A DNA stretch of 59,603 bases from Sphingopyxis sp. (GCA_016463225.1 JAEMRT010000014.1:16111-75713); one strand, 5' to 3'. Shown: positions 9,330 through 18,212, counted from the stretch's first letter. Notes: generated from the letters alone by a model not told the origin. Translations and numbers: made by a program.

Positions 9330-9704
9330 TTACGCGACGCCGACGAGCTGCAATTTTCCTTCCAGCGTTTCACGGTCGAACGGCTTCATCACATATTCGT
9401 CGGCGCCCGCTTCGATTGCGGCGCGGATATGGTCGATGCTGTTTTCGGTGGTGCAGAACACGACCCGCGGCCGTTCTTCATGCCCATAGTCCAGATCGTT
9501 GAACGCGCCGAGAAATTCCATCCCGCTCATTACCGGCATGTTCCAGTCGAGCAGGATCACGTCGGGGCGATTGGCACGGCAAAAGGTCAGTGCTTCCTGC
9601 CCGTCGGCCGCCTCATTGACGGCAAAGGCCATGCTTTCAAGAATATGGCGCGCGACCTTGCGAATGACTTTGCTGTCGTCGACGACCAGACAAGATTTCA
9701 ACAT
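9330..9704 (-). CDS. cheY: Chemotaxis response regulator CheY
   Basis: A 124-residue single-domain receiver. Acidic pocket residues lie in LVVDDSK (9-10), the phosphoacceptor is Asp53 in LLDWNMPVMSG, the switch Thr is in FCTTENS, and the conserved Lys is in YVMKPFD. The start at ATG 9702-9704 is set by a GGAGGT ribosome site. A longer frame to 9731 lacks one. Phospho-CheY would act on the flagellar motor or, given the linked chpT, could be a phosphate sink. It sits between cheW and cheB. Confidence 0.93.
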   Translation of the reverse strand: MLKSCLVVDDSKVIRKVARHILESMAFAVNEAADGQEALTFCRANRPDVILLDWNMPVMSGMEFLGAFNDLDYGHEERPRVVFCTTENSIDHIRAAIEAGADEYVMKPFDRETLEGKLQLVGVA

Positions 9705-9767
9705 ATTACCTCCGCAACCCCCAGATTTCACGCCATGCTAATGTGAAGGAGTGTCCAGCCCGTTAAT

Positions 9768-10205
9768 TCATGCTGCTTTCATCACCGGCAGGGTAATGAA
9801 ATGCGACGGGTCGACCACCAGCAGCGAAGCGCCCTGATGCTCGATCATCGCGTCGGCGACCCGCGCCCAGCCGGGCAGCAATTTGCCCGCGACCCGCGTT
9901 TCGGGCGCTTCGATAAAGCAGACATCCTCGATCGCATCGGCGAGCAGCGCATAGCCATGATCGGCGACATCGACGACGATCACCCGTTGCCCGGCTGCGA
10001 CCGGCACCGCCGGCAGACCAATGACAACATGCGGATCGATCAGCGTGAACACCCGGCTGCGCAGCGCAAACAGGCCCGCGACATGCGGCGGCGCGCCGGG
10101 GACTTCGACCGGTATGCCAACGGTCACCACCGAGTTGATCGCGCGGCTACGCAGCGCGACGCGGGTGTCGGCGATGCGCGCGATCAGGTAGAGTTTTTCC
10201 ATCAT
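9768..10205 (-). CDS. cheW: Chemotaxis coupling protein CheW
   Basis: A 145-residue CheW-like SH3-type beta-barrel protein that couples CheA to chemoreceptors. It shows the pattern FALRSRVFTLIDPHVVIGLP followed by IVVDVADHGYALLADAIEDV. The start overlaps the cheA stop (ATGATG at 10200-10205 with TGA at 10202-10204), so either of two adjacent ATGs may be used, coupled to cheA. It is somewhat divergent from enterobacterial CheW. Confidence 0.88.
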   Translation of the reverse strand: MMEKLYLIARIADTRVALRSRAINSVVTVGIPVEVPGAPPHVAGLFALRSRVFTLIDPHVVIGLPAVPVAAGQRVIVVDVADHGYALLADAIEDVCFIEAPETRVAGKLLPGWARVADAMIEHQGASLLVVDPSHFITLPVMKAA

Positions 10206-12634
10206 GCGCGGCCTCCTCCGACGCGGCGCGCCACGGCTTCGAGCAATGCCTGACGGTCGTATCGATAGACGGTTTCGTCGTCGGGTCCGGTCGCCGCAAT
10301 CGCGCTGCGCAAGCGGATCACCGGCACGTCATTGTCCATATGGCCGCAGGCCTCACCATCTTCGGTCAGGCACAGCAGCACGTCGGGCGCCTCGTCCTCT
10401 GCACCGTCGCCCGATACCACGCGGTACCCGGCATTGCGCAGGATCGGGGCAAGAAAATTGTCGCCCCAGCCATCATGGTCGTCGGCCAGACGACAGAGCG
10501 GCTGGTTCACCACTGCCGCGTCGGTCCACGCCGCATATTGTGCCATCAGCCAGAAGGGATCGATCAGTTCGACCGGATCGCCGCCGACCAGCACGACACC
10601 CGCGACCAGCCCCGGTGCCGCCGAAGGTTGCACCGCCTCGGGCAAACGAACAATGTCGATGACTTCGGTGATCGGATAGCAGAGCACCGATTGCCCGTCG
10701 AACAGCCGCAGCAGCTTTAGCGACCCCTTTGCATCGGGCAATTTCGCGGCATGGACCGCAAAAATATCGTCGCCGATCTGCGCCTGAATGCGACCCGCGC
10801 TTTCGAACAGCGCCGATGCGGGGACTTCCTCGACCCGCTCGATGACCGACAGCCGAACGCCGCGGACCCGGCCGTTCGTATCGCGGAACAGCAGCAGTTG
10901 CGCGGCATTCCGCGCCGCGTTCGCCTGCGCTTCGGCGGCCGCCATCTGATCATGATTGCGACCCGTTTCAGTCGCGTCGATTGCCGCGGCGGCAACCAGG
11001 CCCTGTACGTCGAGCAACAAGACCGGGCGACCATTGTCGGGCAGCGTCGTCCCGGCATACAGCCCCGTCGCCATGATCATCGGCGCGGCGGGCTTGATCA
11101 CCAGTTCCTCATGATCGTGGATCGCAGCGACGCTCAGCGCATAGCTTTGCCCCTGCCCCGGCCGCACGATGACCAGCGCCCGGTCATCGACATCGTCGTC
11201 TTCGCTCGCTTGACGTCCGAGCACCGTTTCGAGCCGCAGCAGCGGATATTGTTCGCCGCGCACCGTCGCCAGTTCGCCGCCGCCGACGCGGTCGATGCGC
11301 ACCGTATCGCCATTTTCGAGCAGGATTTCGCGCACAGCACCGCGCGGAATCGCAAAATATTGCCCCGCCGCGCGCACCATCAGCCCCGAAATGATCGTCA
11401 ACGTCATCGGCACGCGGAGCAGGATCGTCAGCCCCCGGCCCTCGTCATTGCGCAATTCGACGACGCCGCCGATCTTTTCGACATTCGCCTTGACGATGTC
11501 CATGCCGACGCCGCGGCCCGAAACCGCAGTGATTTTTGCCGCGGTCGAAAAACCGGGGCGGAAGACGAGTTCGAGCTTTTCCTTGGGCGACAGCGTCCGC
11601 GCTTCGGCGGCGGTCATTGAGCGGGATGCGATCGCCTTGGCGACCAGCGCATCGGGCGACATGCCACGCCCGTCGTCGCGGATCTCGATTTCGATCTGGT
11701 TGCCCGACTGGCGCGCCGAGACCGAAATGGTCGCGGTGATGTCCTTGCCCGCGGCGACGCGGTCTTCAAGCGCTTCGATGCCATGGTCGATCGCATTGCG
11801 CACGATGTGGATCAGCGGATCGCGGATATTTTCCATCATCTCGCGGTCAAGCTCGACCTCGCCGCCGCTGGTCTGAAACGCGATCTTCTTGCCCATGTCC
11901 TGCGCCAGATCGCGCACGATGCGCGGCAGCGGCGCGAACAGCTTGTCGATCCGCTGCATCCGCATCTGGCTGACCGACTGGCGCATGCCGGCGATCGAAT
12001 CGGACAGGCGGTCGAACGAGGCGATCACGGTGGGGCTCGCGCCCGACTCGCGCAGCATCCGGGCAAATTCGTTGCGCGCGAGGACGATGTCGGTGACCCC
12101 CGTCATCACGCTGTCGAGGAGCGGCAGCGGCACCCGGATCGAGCGCCAGCTTTGGAGCTCGTTCTGAAAGTCATCGTCGCGCCGAAGCGGCACGCCGCCA
12201 ACCTCATGCCCCGTCTCGGTCGGCGAATCCTGCTCGGCAAGCGCCGCGATCACGTCGCTGTCATTACCCGATGGCTCAACGCCGTCCTTGCCCAATGCGG
12301 CGCAAAGGATATTCAGCCGGTCGATGATGCCAAGCACGCCGGTAACGAGCGCAGCATTGGCCGCGCGGTTGCCGCGCCGCACCTGATCGAGTGCATCTTC
12401 GGCAGCGTGCGACAGCGCGGTAACGCGCGGCAGGGCAAGAAAGCCCGAGCTGCCCTTGATCGTGTGGACCAGCCGGAAAATCGCGTCGAGCTGCGCGCGG
12501 TCGGCAGGATCGGCTTCCCACGCGACGATCGCCCCACCCGCCTCGGCAAGGATTTCCGCCGTTTCGGCCAAAAAGTCGTTCAGCAGATCGTCTATCACGG
12601 TACCGGTGCGCCCCAGAAACTGAAGCTGCACCAT
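10202..12634 (-). CDS. cheA: Chemotaxis histidine kinase CheA with second CheW-like domain and pseudo-receiver tail
   Basis: An 810-residue kinase. P1 HPt domain (residues 15-120) with phospho-His57 in VHTIKGSSGF. No clear P2. Dimerisation P3 (about 165-245). ATPase P4 with N box HIVRNAIDHGIE, G1 DDGRGM and G2 GRGVGMD. P5 CheW-like domain (about 405-540). A second CheW-like stretch follows (about 570-695) and then a receiver-like end (about 705-810) that keeps an end-helix like a receiver but has no recognisable phosphoacceptor Asp. The start is ATG 12634. A GTG at 12598 (VIDDLLNDF) is an alternative closer to usual CheA N-termini. Confidence 0.92.
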   Translation of the reverse strand: MVQLQFLGRTGTVIDDLLNDFLAETAEILAEAGGAIVAWEADPADRAQLDAIFRLVHTIKGSSGFLALPRVTALSHAAEDALDQVRRGNRAANAALVTGVLGIIDRLNILCAALGKDGVEPSGNDSDVIAALAEQDSPTETGHEVGGVPLRRDDDFQNELQSWRSIRVPLPLLDSVMTGVTDIVLARNEFARMLRESGASPTVIASFDRLSDSIAGMRQSVSQMRMQRIDKLFAPLPRIVRDLAQDMGKKIAFQTSGGEVELDREMMENIRDPLIHIVRNAIDHGIEALEDRVAAGKDITATISVSARQSGNQIEIEIRDDGRGMSPDALVAKAIASRSMTAAEARTLSPKEKLELVFRPGFSTAAKITAVSGRGVGMDIVKANVEKIGGVVELRNDEGRGLTILLRVPMTLTIISGLMVRAAGQYFAIPRGAVREILLENGDTVRIDRVGGGELATVRGEQYPLLRLETVLGRQASEDDDVDDRALVIVRPGQGQSYALSVAAIHDHEELVIKPAAPMIMATGLYAGTTLPDNGRPVLLLDVQGLVAAAAIDATETGRNHDQMAAAEAQANAARNAAQLLLFRDTNGRVRGVRLSVIERVEEVPASALFESAGRIQAQIGDDIFAVHAAKLPDAKGSLKLLRLFDGQSVLCYPITEVIDIVRLPEAVQPSAAPGLVAGVVLVGGDPVELIDPFWLMAQYAAWTDAAVVNQPLCRLADDHDGWGDNFLAPILRNAGYRVVSGDGAEDEAPDVLLCLTEDGEACGHMDNDVPVIRLRSAIAATGPDDETVYRYDRQALLEAVARRVGGGRA

Positions 12635-12658
12635 GGCCGATAATGGTTAAGGGAGCCT

Positions 12659-13303
12659 TTACCCGCGACCGCGGAGGACGGCGCCAACGAGCAGCGACGT
12701 CGGCGTTTCGCGCGCGAGCATGACGGTACCGCCATTTTGCGCCGCGACCGCCTGTACCAGCACCGCCGGGGCGGTACGCGAGGTCATGGCGGTGGCGCCT
12801 TCGCCGTCGCGCAGGATGGTTTCGACATCGGCATCGAGGAAGATACGCTCGGCTTCGACGTGCAGCGCGATTTCGGTGGCGTCGCCCTGCTTTTCGCACC
12901 CGACATCGAGCCGCCCGCCGCGCACCAGCGCATCGACGAGCAGCAGCGACAGGTTAAGGATGATCTTGACCGCCGGTTTGGGCAGCGGGTCGCTGCCGAT
13001 CATCCAGTTGAAATCGATCGCACGGTCGCCGATGATGCCCTGGATCGCCGACCGCGCTTCATCCGCCGGGACCAGTTCGCCGAAGCCGCCCGCAGAGCCG
13101 AATGCGAGGCGAAAGAATTTCAGCTTGTTTGCCGACGTCCGCGCGCTTTGTTCGAGCAGTTCGAAACAGCGTTCGCGCATCGCCGGGTCTTTTTCGTCGG
13201 CAAGCAGTTCGAGGCCATTGGCAAAGGCGCCGACCGGGCTCAGCAAATCGTGGCACAAGCGCGAGGCCAGCATGGAGGCGAAATCGACGCGATCGTCGGA
13301 CAT
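12659..13303 (-). CDS. chpT: Histidine phosphotransferase ChpT-like
   Basis: A 214-residue alphaproteobacterial ChpT-type protein. In Caulobacter ChpT passes phosphate from the hybrid kinase CckA to CtrA and CpdR. The N-terminal helix carries the phospho-His motif LASRLCHDLLSPVGA. A helical hairpin and a degenerate GHKL/ATPase-like C-terminal domain follow (LNLSLLLVDALVRGG; no nucleotide-binding boxes). Start ATG 13301-13303 has GGGGAG upstream. A longer frame to 13393 runs into repeat DNA and is rejected. It is the first gene of the chemotaxis operon, with cheA following 24 bases later. This links the cell-cycle/motility phosphorelay to chemotaxis. Confidence 0.88.
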   Translation of the reverse strand: MSDDRVDFASMLASRLCHDLLSPVGAFANGLELLADEKDPAMRERCFELLEQSARTSANKLKFFRLAFGSAGGFGELVPADEARSAIQGIIGDRAIDFNWMIGSDPLPKPAVKIILNLSLLLVDALVRGGRLDVGCEKQGDATEIALHVEAERIFLDADVETILRDGEGATAMTSRTAPAVLVQAVAAQNGGTVMLARETPTSLLVGAVLRGRG

Positions 13304-13397
13304 GGATTGAATAACTCCCCGCAAGCCGGACGTTTCCGGTTCGCGGATGCTCCCTAAGGCACGGACCCTGTCCAGAGCAAGGGTGATCCCCACACTT

Positions 13398-13475
13398 CGT
13401 CATCCCGGCGAAGCCCGGGATCCCAGCGTTGCGGTGGCAAGAAGTGGCGAGATCCCCGGCTTCGCCGGAATGACG
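13398..13475. repeat. Palindromic repeat, family A, copy 2
   Basis: An inverted repeat whose arms begin CGTCATCCCGGCGAAGCCCG (13398) and end CTTCGCCGGAATGACG (13475), with an unrelated 30-base centre. Same architecture as the copies at 5043 and 28993. It lies in the divergent gap between chpT and rluD. Confidence 0.8.
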
Positions 13476-13515
13476 GAATGAAGCGTTGGGCTGATCGCGA
13501 AGCCTTCGCTCTCCC

Positions 13516-13545
13516 CTTGAAATTCCGCGGTCAATTTCCACATCA
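13516..13545 (+). promoter_or_regulatory. Candidate heat-shock (sigma-32-type) promoter upstream of rluD-rpoH
   Basis: A CTTGAAA box at 13516-13522 is followed 15 bases later by CCACAT at 13538-13543, just before the rluD ATG at 13552. CTTGAAA matches the -35 element of sigma-32 promoters well. The -10 half matches only partly. Autoregulation of rpoH by such a promoter is known in alphaproteobacteria. Assignment here is inference. Confidence 0.3.
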
Positions 13546-13551
13546 TGCTCA

Positions 13552-14508
13552 ATGCAGGGGGATGACAATATTTTGACCGTGGCGCTGGACGATAGCGCGG
13601 CCGGACTGCGGCTGGACCGCGCGCTGGCCGAGGCCTTGCCCGACCTGTCGCGCGAGCGGGTCAAGGGCCTGATCAAGGACGGCCGCGTCGCCAACGCCAG
13701 TGGCACGATCCTGCGCGATCCTTCGGCGAAGGCCGCCACCCCGGCGACGCTCGAAGTGCGCGTCCCGGCTGCCACCCCGACGCACAATGTCGCCCAGGAC
13801 ATGGGTCTGATCATCGCTTATGAGGACGAAGATCTGATTGTCGTCGACAAGCCGGCAGGCATGGTGGTCCACCCCGCCGCGGGCAATTTCGACGGGACGA
13901 TGGTCAACGCGCTGCTCCACCATTGCGCGGGGCAGTTGTCGGGGATCGGCGGCGTCGCCCGTCCGGGCATCGTCCACCGCATCGACAAGGACACCAGCGG
14001 GCTGATCGTCGCCGCGAAGCACGACCGCGCCCACGAAGGGCTGGCGAAGCAATTCGCCGCGCACAGCATCGATCGCCGCTACATAGCGATCGTGACCGGG
14101 CGCCCGATGCCTGCCAGCGGCACGGTCGACGCGGCGCTCGGGCGGTCGAACACCAATCGCAAGAAGATGGCCGTTGTCGCCGCCGATCGCGGCAAGCGCG
14201 CGGTGACGCATTACCGCACGATCGAGCCATTGCGCCACGCCAGCCTGATCGAATGCCGCCTTGAAACCGGCCGGACGCATCAGGTGCGCGTCCATATGGC
14301 GCATATCGGCCACCCACTGGCCGGCGACCCGGTCTATGGACGCGCCCGAAAGCCGCTGTCCGAGGTGCTGAAGGCGCGGAATTTCGTGCGGCAGGCATTG
14401 CACGCGGCCCATTTGGGCTTTATTCATCCGGTGACCGGTAACAACATCGCGCTCGACAGCGAAATCCCCCCGGACATGCGGGAACTGATCGACGAATTGC
14501 GCGTTTAG
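13552..14508 (+). CDS. rluD: RluD-like 23S rRNA pseudouridine synthase
   Basis: A 318-residue RluA/RluD-family pseudouridine synthase, expected to modify helix 69 of 23S rRNA. An N-terminal S4 RNA-binding domain (about residues 18-75) precedes the catalytic domain, with Asp145 in VHRIDKDTSG, the conserved VVDKPAGMVVHP strand, and LETGRTHQVRVHM. Start ATG 13552. The next ATG at 13562 is out of frame. It lies 83 bases ahead of rpoH on the same strand and is probably co-transcribed with it. Confidence 0.93.
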   Translation: MQGDDNILTVALDDSAAGLRLDRALAEALPDLSRERVKGLIKDGRVANASGTILRDPSAKAATPATLEVRVPAATPTHNVAQDMGLIIAYEDEDLIVVDKPAGMVVHPAAGNFDGTMVNALLHHCAGQLSGIGGVARPGIVHRIDKDTSGLIVAAKHDRAHEGLAKQFAAHSIDRRYIAIVTGRPMPASGTVDAALGRSNTNRKKMAVVAADRGKRAVTHYRTIEPLRHASLIECRLETGRTHQVRVHMAHIGHPLAGDPVYGRARKPLSEVLKARNFVRQALHAAHLGFIHPVTGNNIALDSEIPPDMRELIDELRV

Positions 14509-14591
14509 GTTTCGAATGAAAATCTATCTCGACCGCTTGAACAAACGGCGGCATATCCTGACTCCAGATACCAAAGGGAAGACGCTCTCCA

Positions 14592-15494
14592 ATGGCTAAC
14601 AAAAGCAATGTTCCGGCCACCGTGCCAGCGCTTGGCGGCGAAGCCAGCCTGAACCGCTACCTGTCGGAAATCCGCAAATTCCCGCTGCTCACCCCCGAGC
14701 AGGAATATATGCTCGCGCGCCGGTTCCAGGAACATGGCGACAACGAAGCTGCGGCGCAGCTCGTCACCTCGCATCTGCGGCTCGTGGCCAAGATCGCGAT
14801 GGGCTATCGCGGCTATGGCCTGCCGGTCAGCGAGCTGATCAGCGAAGGCAATATCGGCCTGATGCAGGGGGTGAAGAAATTCGACCCCGAACGCGGCTTC
14901 CGCCTCGCAACCTATGCGATGTGGTGGATCCGCGCCTCGATCCAGGAATTCATCCTGCGCTCGTGGAGCCTCGTCAAGATGGGCACCACCGCGGCACAAA
15001 AGAAGCTGTTCTTCAACCTGCGCCGGATGAAGAACAATCTGGAGGCGTTCGAGGACGGCGACCTGTCACCCGAACATCTGACCAAGATCGCGACCGACCT
15101 GGGTGTCACCGAGGAAGAGGTCACCAGCATGAACCGCCGCATGGCGATGGGCGGCGACACCTCGCTGAATGTCCCGATGGGCGAGGATGGCGACAGCCAG
15201 TGGCAGGATCTGCTCGGCGACGAAGGCCCGCTGCAGGACGAGCGCGTCGCCGAAGCGCAGGAACGCGACGTGCGCCATTCGCTGCTCAGCGAAGCGCTGG
15301 AATCGCTCAACGAGCGCGAACGCCATATCCTGACCGAACGCCGCCTGACCGACGATCCCAAGACGTTGGAAGACCTGAGCCAGGTTTACGACGTTAGCCG
15401 CGAGCGTGTCCGCCAGATCGAAGTGCGCGCGTTCGAAAAGCTGCAAAAGGCGATGCTGAAGCTGGCCGGCGACCGGCGCCTCATCAACGCCTGA
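14592..15494 (+). CDS. rpoH: RNA polymerase sigma-32 factor RpoH
   Basis: A 300-residue sigma-70-family factor for heat-shock and envelope-stress genes. Region 1.2 (LNRYLSEIRKFPLLTPEQE), region 2 core-binding and -10 recognition (LVTSHLRLVAKIAMGYRGYGLP, ATYAMWWIRASIQEFILRSWSLVK), the RpoH box (TTAAQKKLFFNLRR), and region 4.2 (YDVSRERVRQIEVRAFEKL) are all visible. ATG 14592 has AAGGGAAG upstream. A 27-codon ORF (14516-14599) overlaps the start by eight bases and could couple translation. Confidence 0.97.
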   Translation: MANKSNVPATVPALGGEASLNRYLSEIRKFPLLTPEQEYMLARRFQEHGDNEAAAQLVTSHLRLVAKIAMGYRGYGLPVSELISEGNIGLMQGVKKFDPERGFRLATYAMWWIRASIQEFILRSWSLVKMGTTAAQKKLFFNLRRMKNNLEAFEDGDLSPEHLTKIATDLGVTEEEVTSMNRRMAMGGDTSLNVPMGEDGDSQWQDLLGDEGPLQDERVAEAQERDVRHSLLSEALESLNERERHILTERRLTDDPKTLEDLSQVYDVSRERVRQIEVRAFEKLQKAMLKLAGDRRLINA

Positions 15495-15588
15495 ACCGCG
15501 GGCGCGACGGCTGCTCCTGTCCGATAACCCCCGCGCGTGGAGCGCGGTCATCCTGTCGGGCTGGGCGCTCGTCGCGCTGGCGCAGGCG

Positions 15589-16350
15589 TTGCAGGGTAAT
15601 TTCCTCGCCGCCTATCGCGGCGCACCGCAGCCCTGGTGGCCGACGTTGGGCTATACCGCGGCGATCTATTCGATCTGGGCAATGCTCAGCTGGCCGATCA
15701 TCGGCGCGGTGATCGCCATCGAGCGCGGTATTCGCCGCGTCTGGGCCCGTATCGCCGCCTATCTGTTGCTGTGGCCCATCGTGATCGGCGCACATGTCGC
15801 ACTGTTCGCGCTCATCTATTGGCCCGTCTATCGCAGCGCGGGTGTCGCGACCCGGTGGGACATGACGTCGATCATGTTCGTGCGCAATCTCGACACCAAT
15901 AGCCTGCTCTATCTCGCGCTGGTCGCGCTGACGATCGCTTGGCTGCGCTGGCCACGGCGTCAGGCTGAGCGAGCGAAGGCAACGCCGCCCGCCGATGACA
16001 ACGCGCTCATCATCCGCAACCGCGGCACCGTCCACCGCCTCCCCTTCGCGACCATCGACTGGATCGGCGCCGCGGGCGATTATGCCGAGATCCACAGTAC
16101 GGGCCGCGCCTATCTGATCGAGGAATCGCTCACCTCACTGGCGCAGCGGCTGCCCGCCGGACAGTTCGCACGCATCCATCGCGGCGCGCTGATCCGCATC
16201 GATCGGGTGCATGAAATCGAACCGATCGGGCGCGGCGATGCGCATGTCCGGCTGGTGACCGGTGCGGAGTTGCGCCTGAGCCGACGTTATCGTGCCAATC
16301 TGACCGCGCTGCTTTCGCCCCGGTCGGCGCCCGCCAAACCGGCGCAATAG
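15589..16350 (+). CDS. Membrane-bound LytTR-type DNA-binding regulator (5' end uncertain)
   Basis: From the TTG at 15589 the protein is 253 residues: three hydrophobic segments (about 22-42, 53-77 and 104-118), then a LytTR DNA-binding domain (residues 138-240, with the FARIHRGALIRIDRVHEI core). The same frame remains open upstream to 15460 and encodes another clear membrane helix (AVILSGWALVALAQAL, from 15544), so the real protein probably starts further left. Yet no ATG, GTG or TTG exists there. CTG at 15511 or 15517 are the only near-cognates. Such proteins activate gene sets in response to membrane or extracellular cues. It begins just after rpoH. Confidence 0.8.
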   Translation: MQGNFLAAYRGAPQPWWPTLGYTAAIYSIWAMLSWPIIGAVIAIERGIRRVWARIAAYLLLWPIVIGAHVALFALIYWPVYRSAGVATRWDMTSIMFVRNLDTNSLLYLALVALTIAWLRWPRRQAERAKATPPADDNALIIRNRGTVHRLPFATIDWIGAAGDYAEIHSTGRAYLIEESLTSLAQRLPAGQFARIHRGALIRIDRVHEIEPIGRGDAHVRLVTGAELRLSRRYRANLTALLSPRSAPAKPAQ

Positions 16351-16431
16351 TCCCGCCCACAGATCGGCGCTCGATTGCGCGCGGCGATCGGCGGCAAAGC
16401 GCGGACCCGTTTCCTTGCTGGAGGTCCGCCG

Positions 16432-17556
16432 ATGTTGTTCGCCTTGCTTGCCACCCTTTCCGCCACCGCCGTCACGGCCCCGGCCGCGCAGCCCGCGGCG
16501 GTGCGCCCCTATCAGTCGCTCCACCTCGAGGTGCCCTATGTCCCGTCGATCGCCCGGATCGACGGCGAGGATCGGCTGGTTTACGAATTGCACGCGACCA
16601 ATTTCGCCGCGCTGCCGCTGGCGGTCACCGCCATCGACATCGGCGCCGCGGCGGGCGGCGCCCCATTGGCGCGGATCGACCCAGCCGGTGCGGTGCGCCG
16701 GATCGGCGCGCAGGCGGGCCCCGCCACCGAGATTGCACCGGGGGGCCGGGCGATCTTCTATCTGTCCATCCCGTGGGCGGGCCGCGCGCGCCAGCCGCTT
16801 TTGCACCGGATCAGCCTGACCCCGGTGCGGCCCGGCGGGGCGGGACCAAGCGTGGCCATCGCGGGCGGCGAATTCACCCCGACCCTTCCCTTCACGGCAA
16901 CGCTGGGCGCGCCGTTGCGCGGTGGGCCGTGGACCGCGGTGGCGCTGCCCGACGTCGACAACGGCCATCGCCGCTTTCCCTATGCGGTCAGCGGCCGCGT
17001 GCGCCTGCCCGGGCGCCACGCGATCGACTGGATGCCGGCAGTGGGCTTTGATCTGCGCTCGACCGGCGCCGATGTTGCCGCCGATGGGTCAGGGGCCGAC
17101 GTCCTCGCCGTTGCCGACGGCGAGGTCGTGACGGTCAAGGATGTCGCCGTCCCCGGCACCCCCGCCAGCGTCGAGGATGAAACCGGGGCGATGATCGTGC
17201 TGCGCCTGCCCGACGGCCGCTACGCCTTTTACCAGCATCTGGCGCCCGGCATCGGGATCAAAGCCGGGATGCGGGTGCGCCGCGGACAGGTGATCGGACG
17301 TGTCGGATCCTCGGGCCATGTCACCCAGCCCCACCTGCATTTTCATATCGCCGATGGCGCGGCACCGCTCGATGGCGAAGGCCTGCCCTATCGCTTTGCC
17401 ACCGGGCACATCGTCGGGCGATATGCGGATATCGCCGACTTTAAGGGGAAGAAAGCGTGGGAGGCCGCGGCCCCACGACCGATCGACGGTCTGCCGCCTG
17501 CCAATGCGGTGATCGTCTTTGACGCAGCGCGTGATTTGACTCGCAGGCGCAATTGA
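16432..17556 (+). CDS. Exported M23 family metallopeptidase (LytM-like)
   Basis: A 374-residue protein starting at ATG 16432, set by TGGAGG 9 bases upstream. A longer frame from 16375 lacks a ribosome site. It has a signal peptide (MLFALLATLSATAVTAPAAQ). The first half is a beta-rich domain of unknown role. The second half is a peptidase M23 domain with RHAIDWM (zinc His and Asp), YAFYQHLAPG and QPHLHFHI (catalytic/zinc His pair). It probably cleaves peptidoglycan peptide bridges in the periplasm. Confidence 0.88.
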   Translation: MLFALLATLSATAVTAPAAQPAAVRPYQSLHLEVPYVPSIARIDGEDRLVYELHATNFAALPLAVTAIDIGAAAGGAPLARIDPAGAVRRIGAQAGPATEIAPGGRAIFYLSIPWAGRARQPLLHRISLTPVRPGGAGPSVAIAGGEFTPTLPFTATLGAPLRGGPWTAVALPDVDNGHRRFPYAVSGRVRLPGRHAIDWMPAVGFDLRSTGADVAADGSGADVLAVADGEVVTVKDVAVPGTPASVEDETGAMIVLRLPDGRYAFYQHLAPGIGIKAGMRVRRGQVIGRVGSSGHVTQPHLHFHIADGAAPLDGEGLPYRFATGHIVGRYADIADFKGKKAWEAAAPRPIDGLPPANAVIVFDAARDLTRRRN

Positions 17557-17594
17557 CTAGCCTCGCGTTCGGGTTGAGCGAAGGGGGACATATC

Positions 17595-18212
17595 ATGTGG
17601 AAGTGGATCCGTATTCCCAAGGGTATCGCATTGCTGGCGTTCCTGTTGCCATGGATGACCGTCAGTTGCTCCGATCAAAAACTTGTCGAGGCGAGCGGCT
17701 TCGGCCTCGCCTTCGGTCGCGTCTCTGCCATGGGTCAAGCCTCGCAGGCCAGCGACGGCGCTTCGATGAATTTCTGGCTGATCCTTGCGCTGCTCGCCAT
17801 CGCGGGCGGGCTGTTCCTGCTGTTCACCAAGGGCCGCGAGGCCGCGAGGCTGGTGCTCGGCACCTCGGTTGCCGCGCTCGTGCTGATCTTTGTCGGCACC
17901 TGGCGTTACAGCAAGGATGCGATCATGGCCGAAGCGGCCAAGAACGGCTCCGAAGGCAGCATGGATCAGGCCGCACTGGCGATGATCCAGGTCAATTGGC
18001 ACTTCGGTTACTGGCTCGCGCTACTGTCACTGATCGCCGCCGCGGTCATGGCGTGGCTGGTGATGAGCGGCAAGGAGGCCGAGGCTGAGGCGAAAATGCG
18101 CTCGCTCGCCGCCGATGCCACCGACGCGGCGAAGGGCGCCGCGGCCAAGGCCAGCGACGCGATCGACGCCGCGAAGGACAAGAAAGACGACGAGCCGCCG
18201 AAGGCGCCCTGA
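17595..18212 (+). CDS. Membrane protein of unknown function with charged Ala/Asp/Lys tail
   Basis: A 205-residue protein starting at ATG 17595, with AAGGGGG upstream. It has an N-terminal segment ending in a cysteine (GIALLAFLLPWMTVSCSD), then three more membrane helices (about 56-76, 85-105, 134-156), and an alanine-rich helical tail with repeated DA(A/T)-type units. The arrangement of a hydrophobic helix ending in a cysteine recalls small bacterial membrane proteins of unknown role. No enzymatic motif is seen. It is followed by a perfect hairpin before mtgA. Confidence 0.7.
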   Translation: MWKWIRIPKGIALLAFLLPWMTVSCSDQKLVEASGFGLAFGRVSAMGQASQASDGASMNFWLILALLAIAGGLFLLFTKGREAARLVLGTSVAALVLIFVGTWRYSKDAIMAEAAKNGSEGSMDQAALAMIQVNWHFGYWLALLSLIAAAVMAWLVMSGKEAEAEAKMRSLAADATDAAKGAAAKASDAIDAAKDKKDDEPPKAP

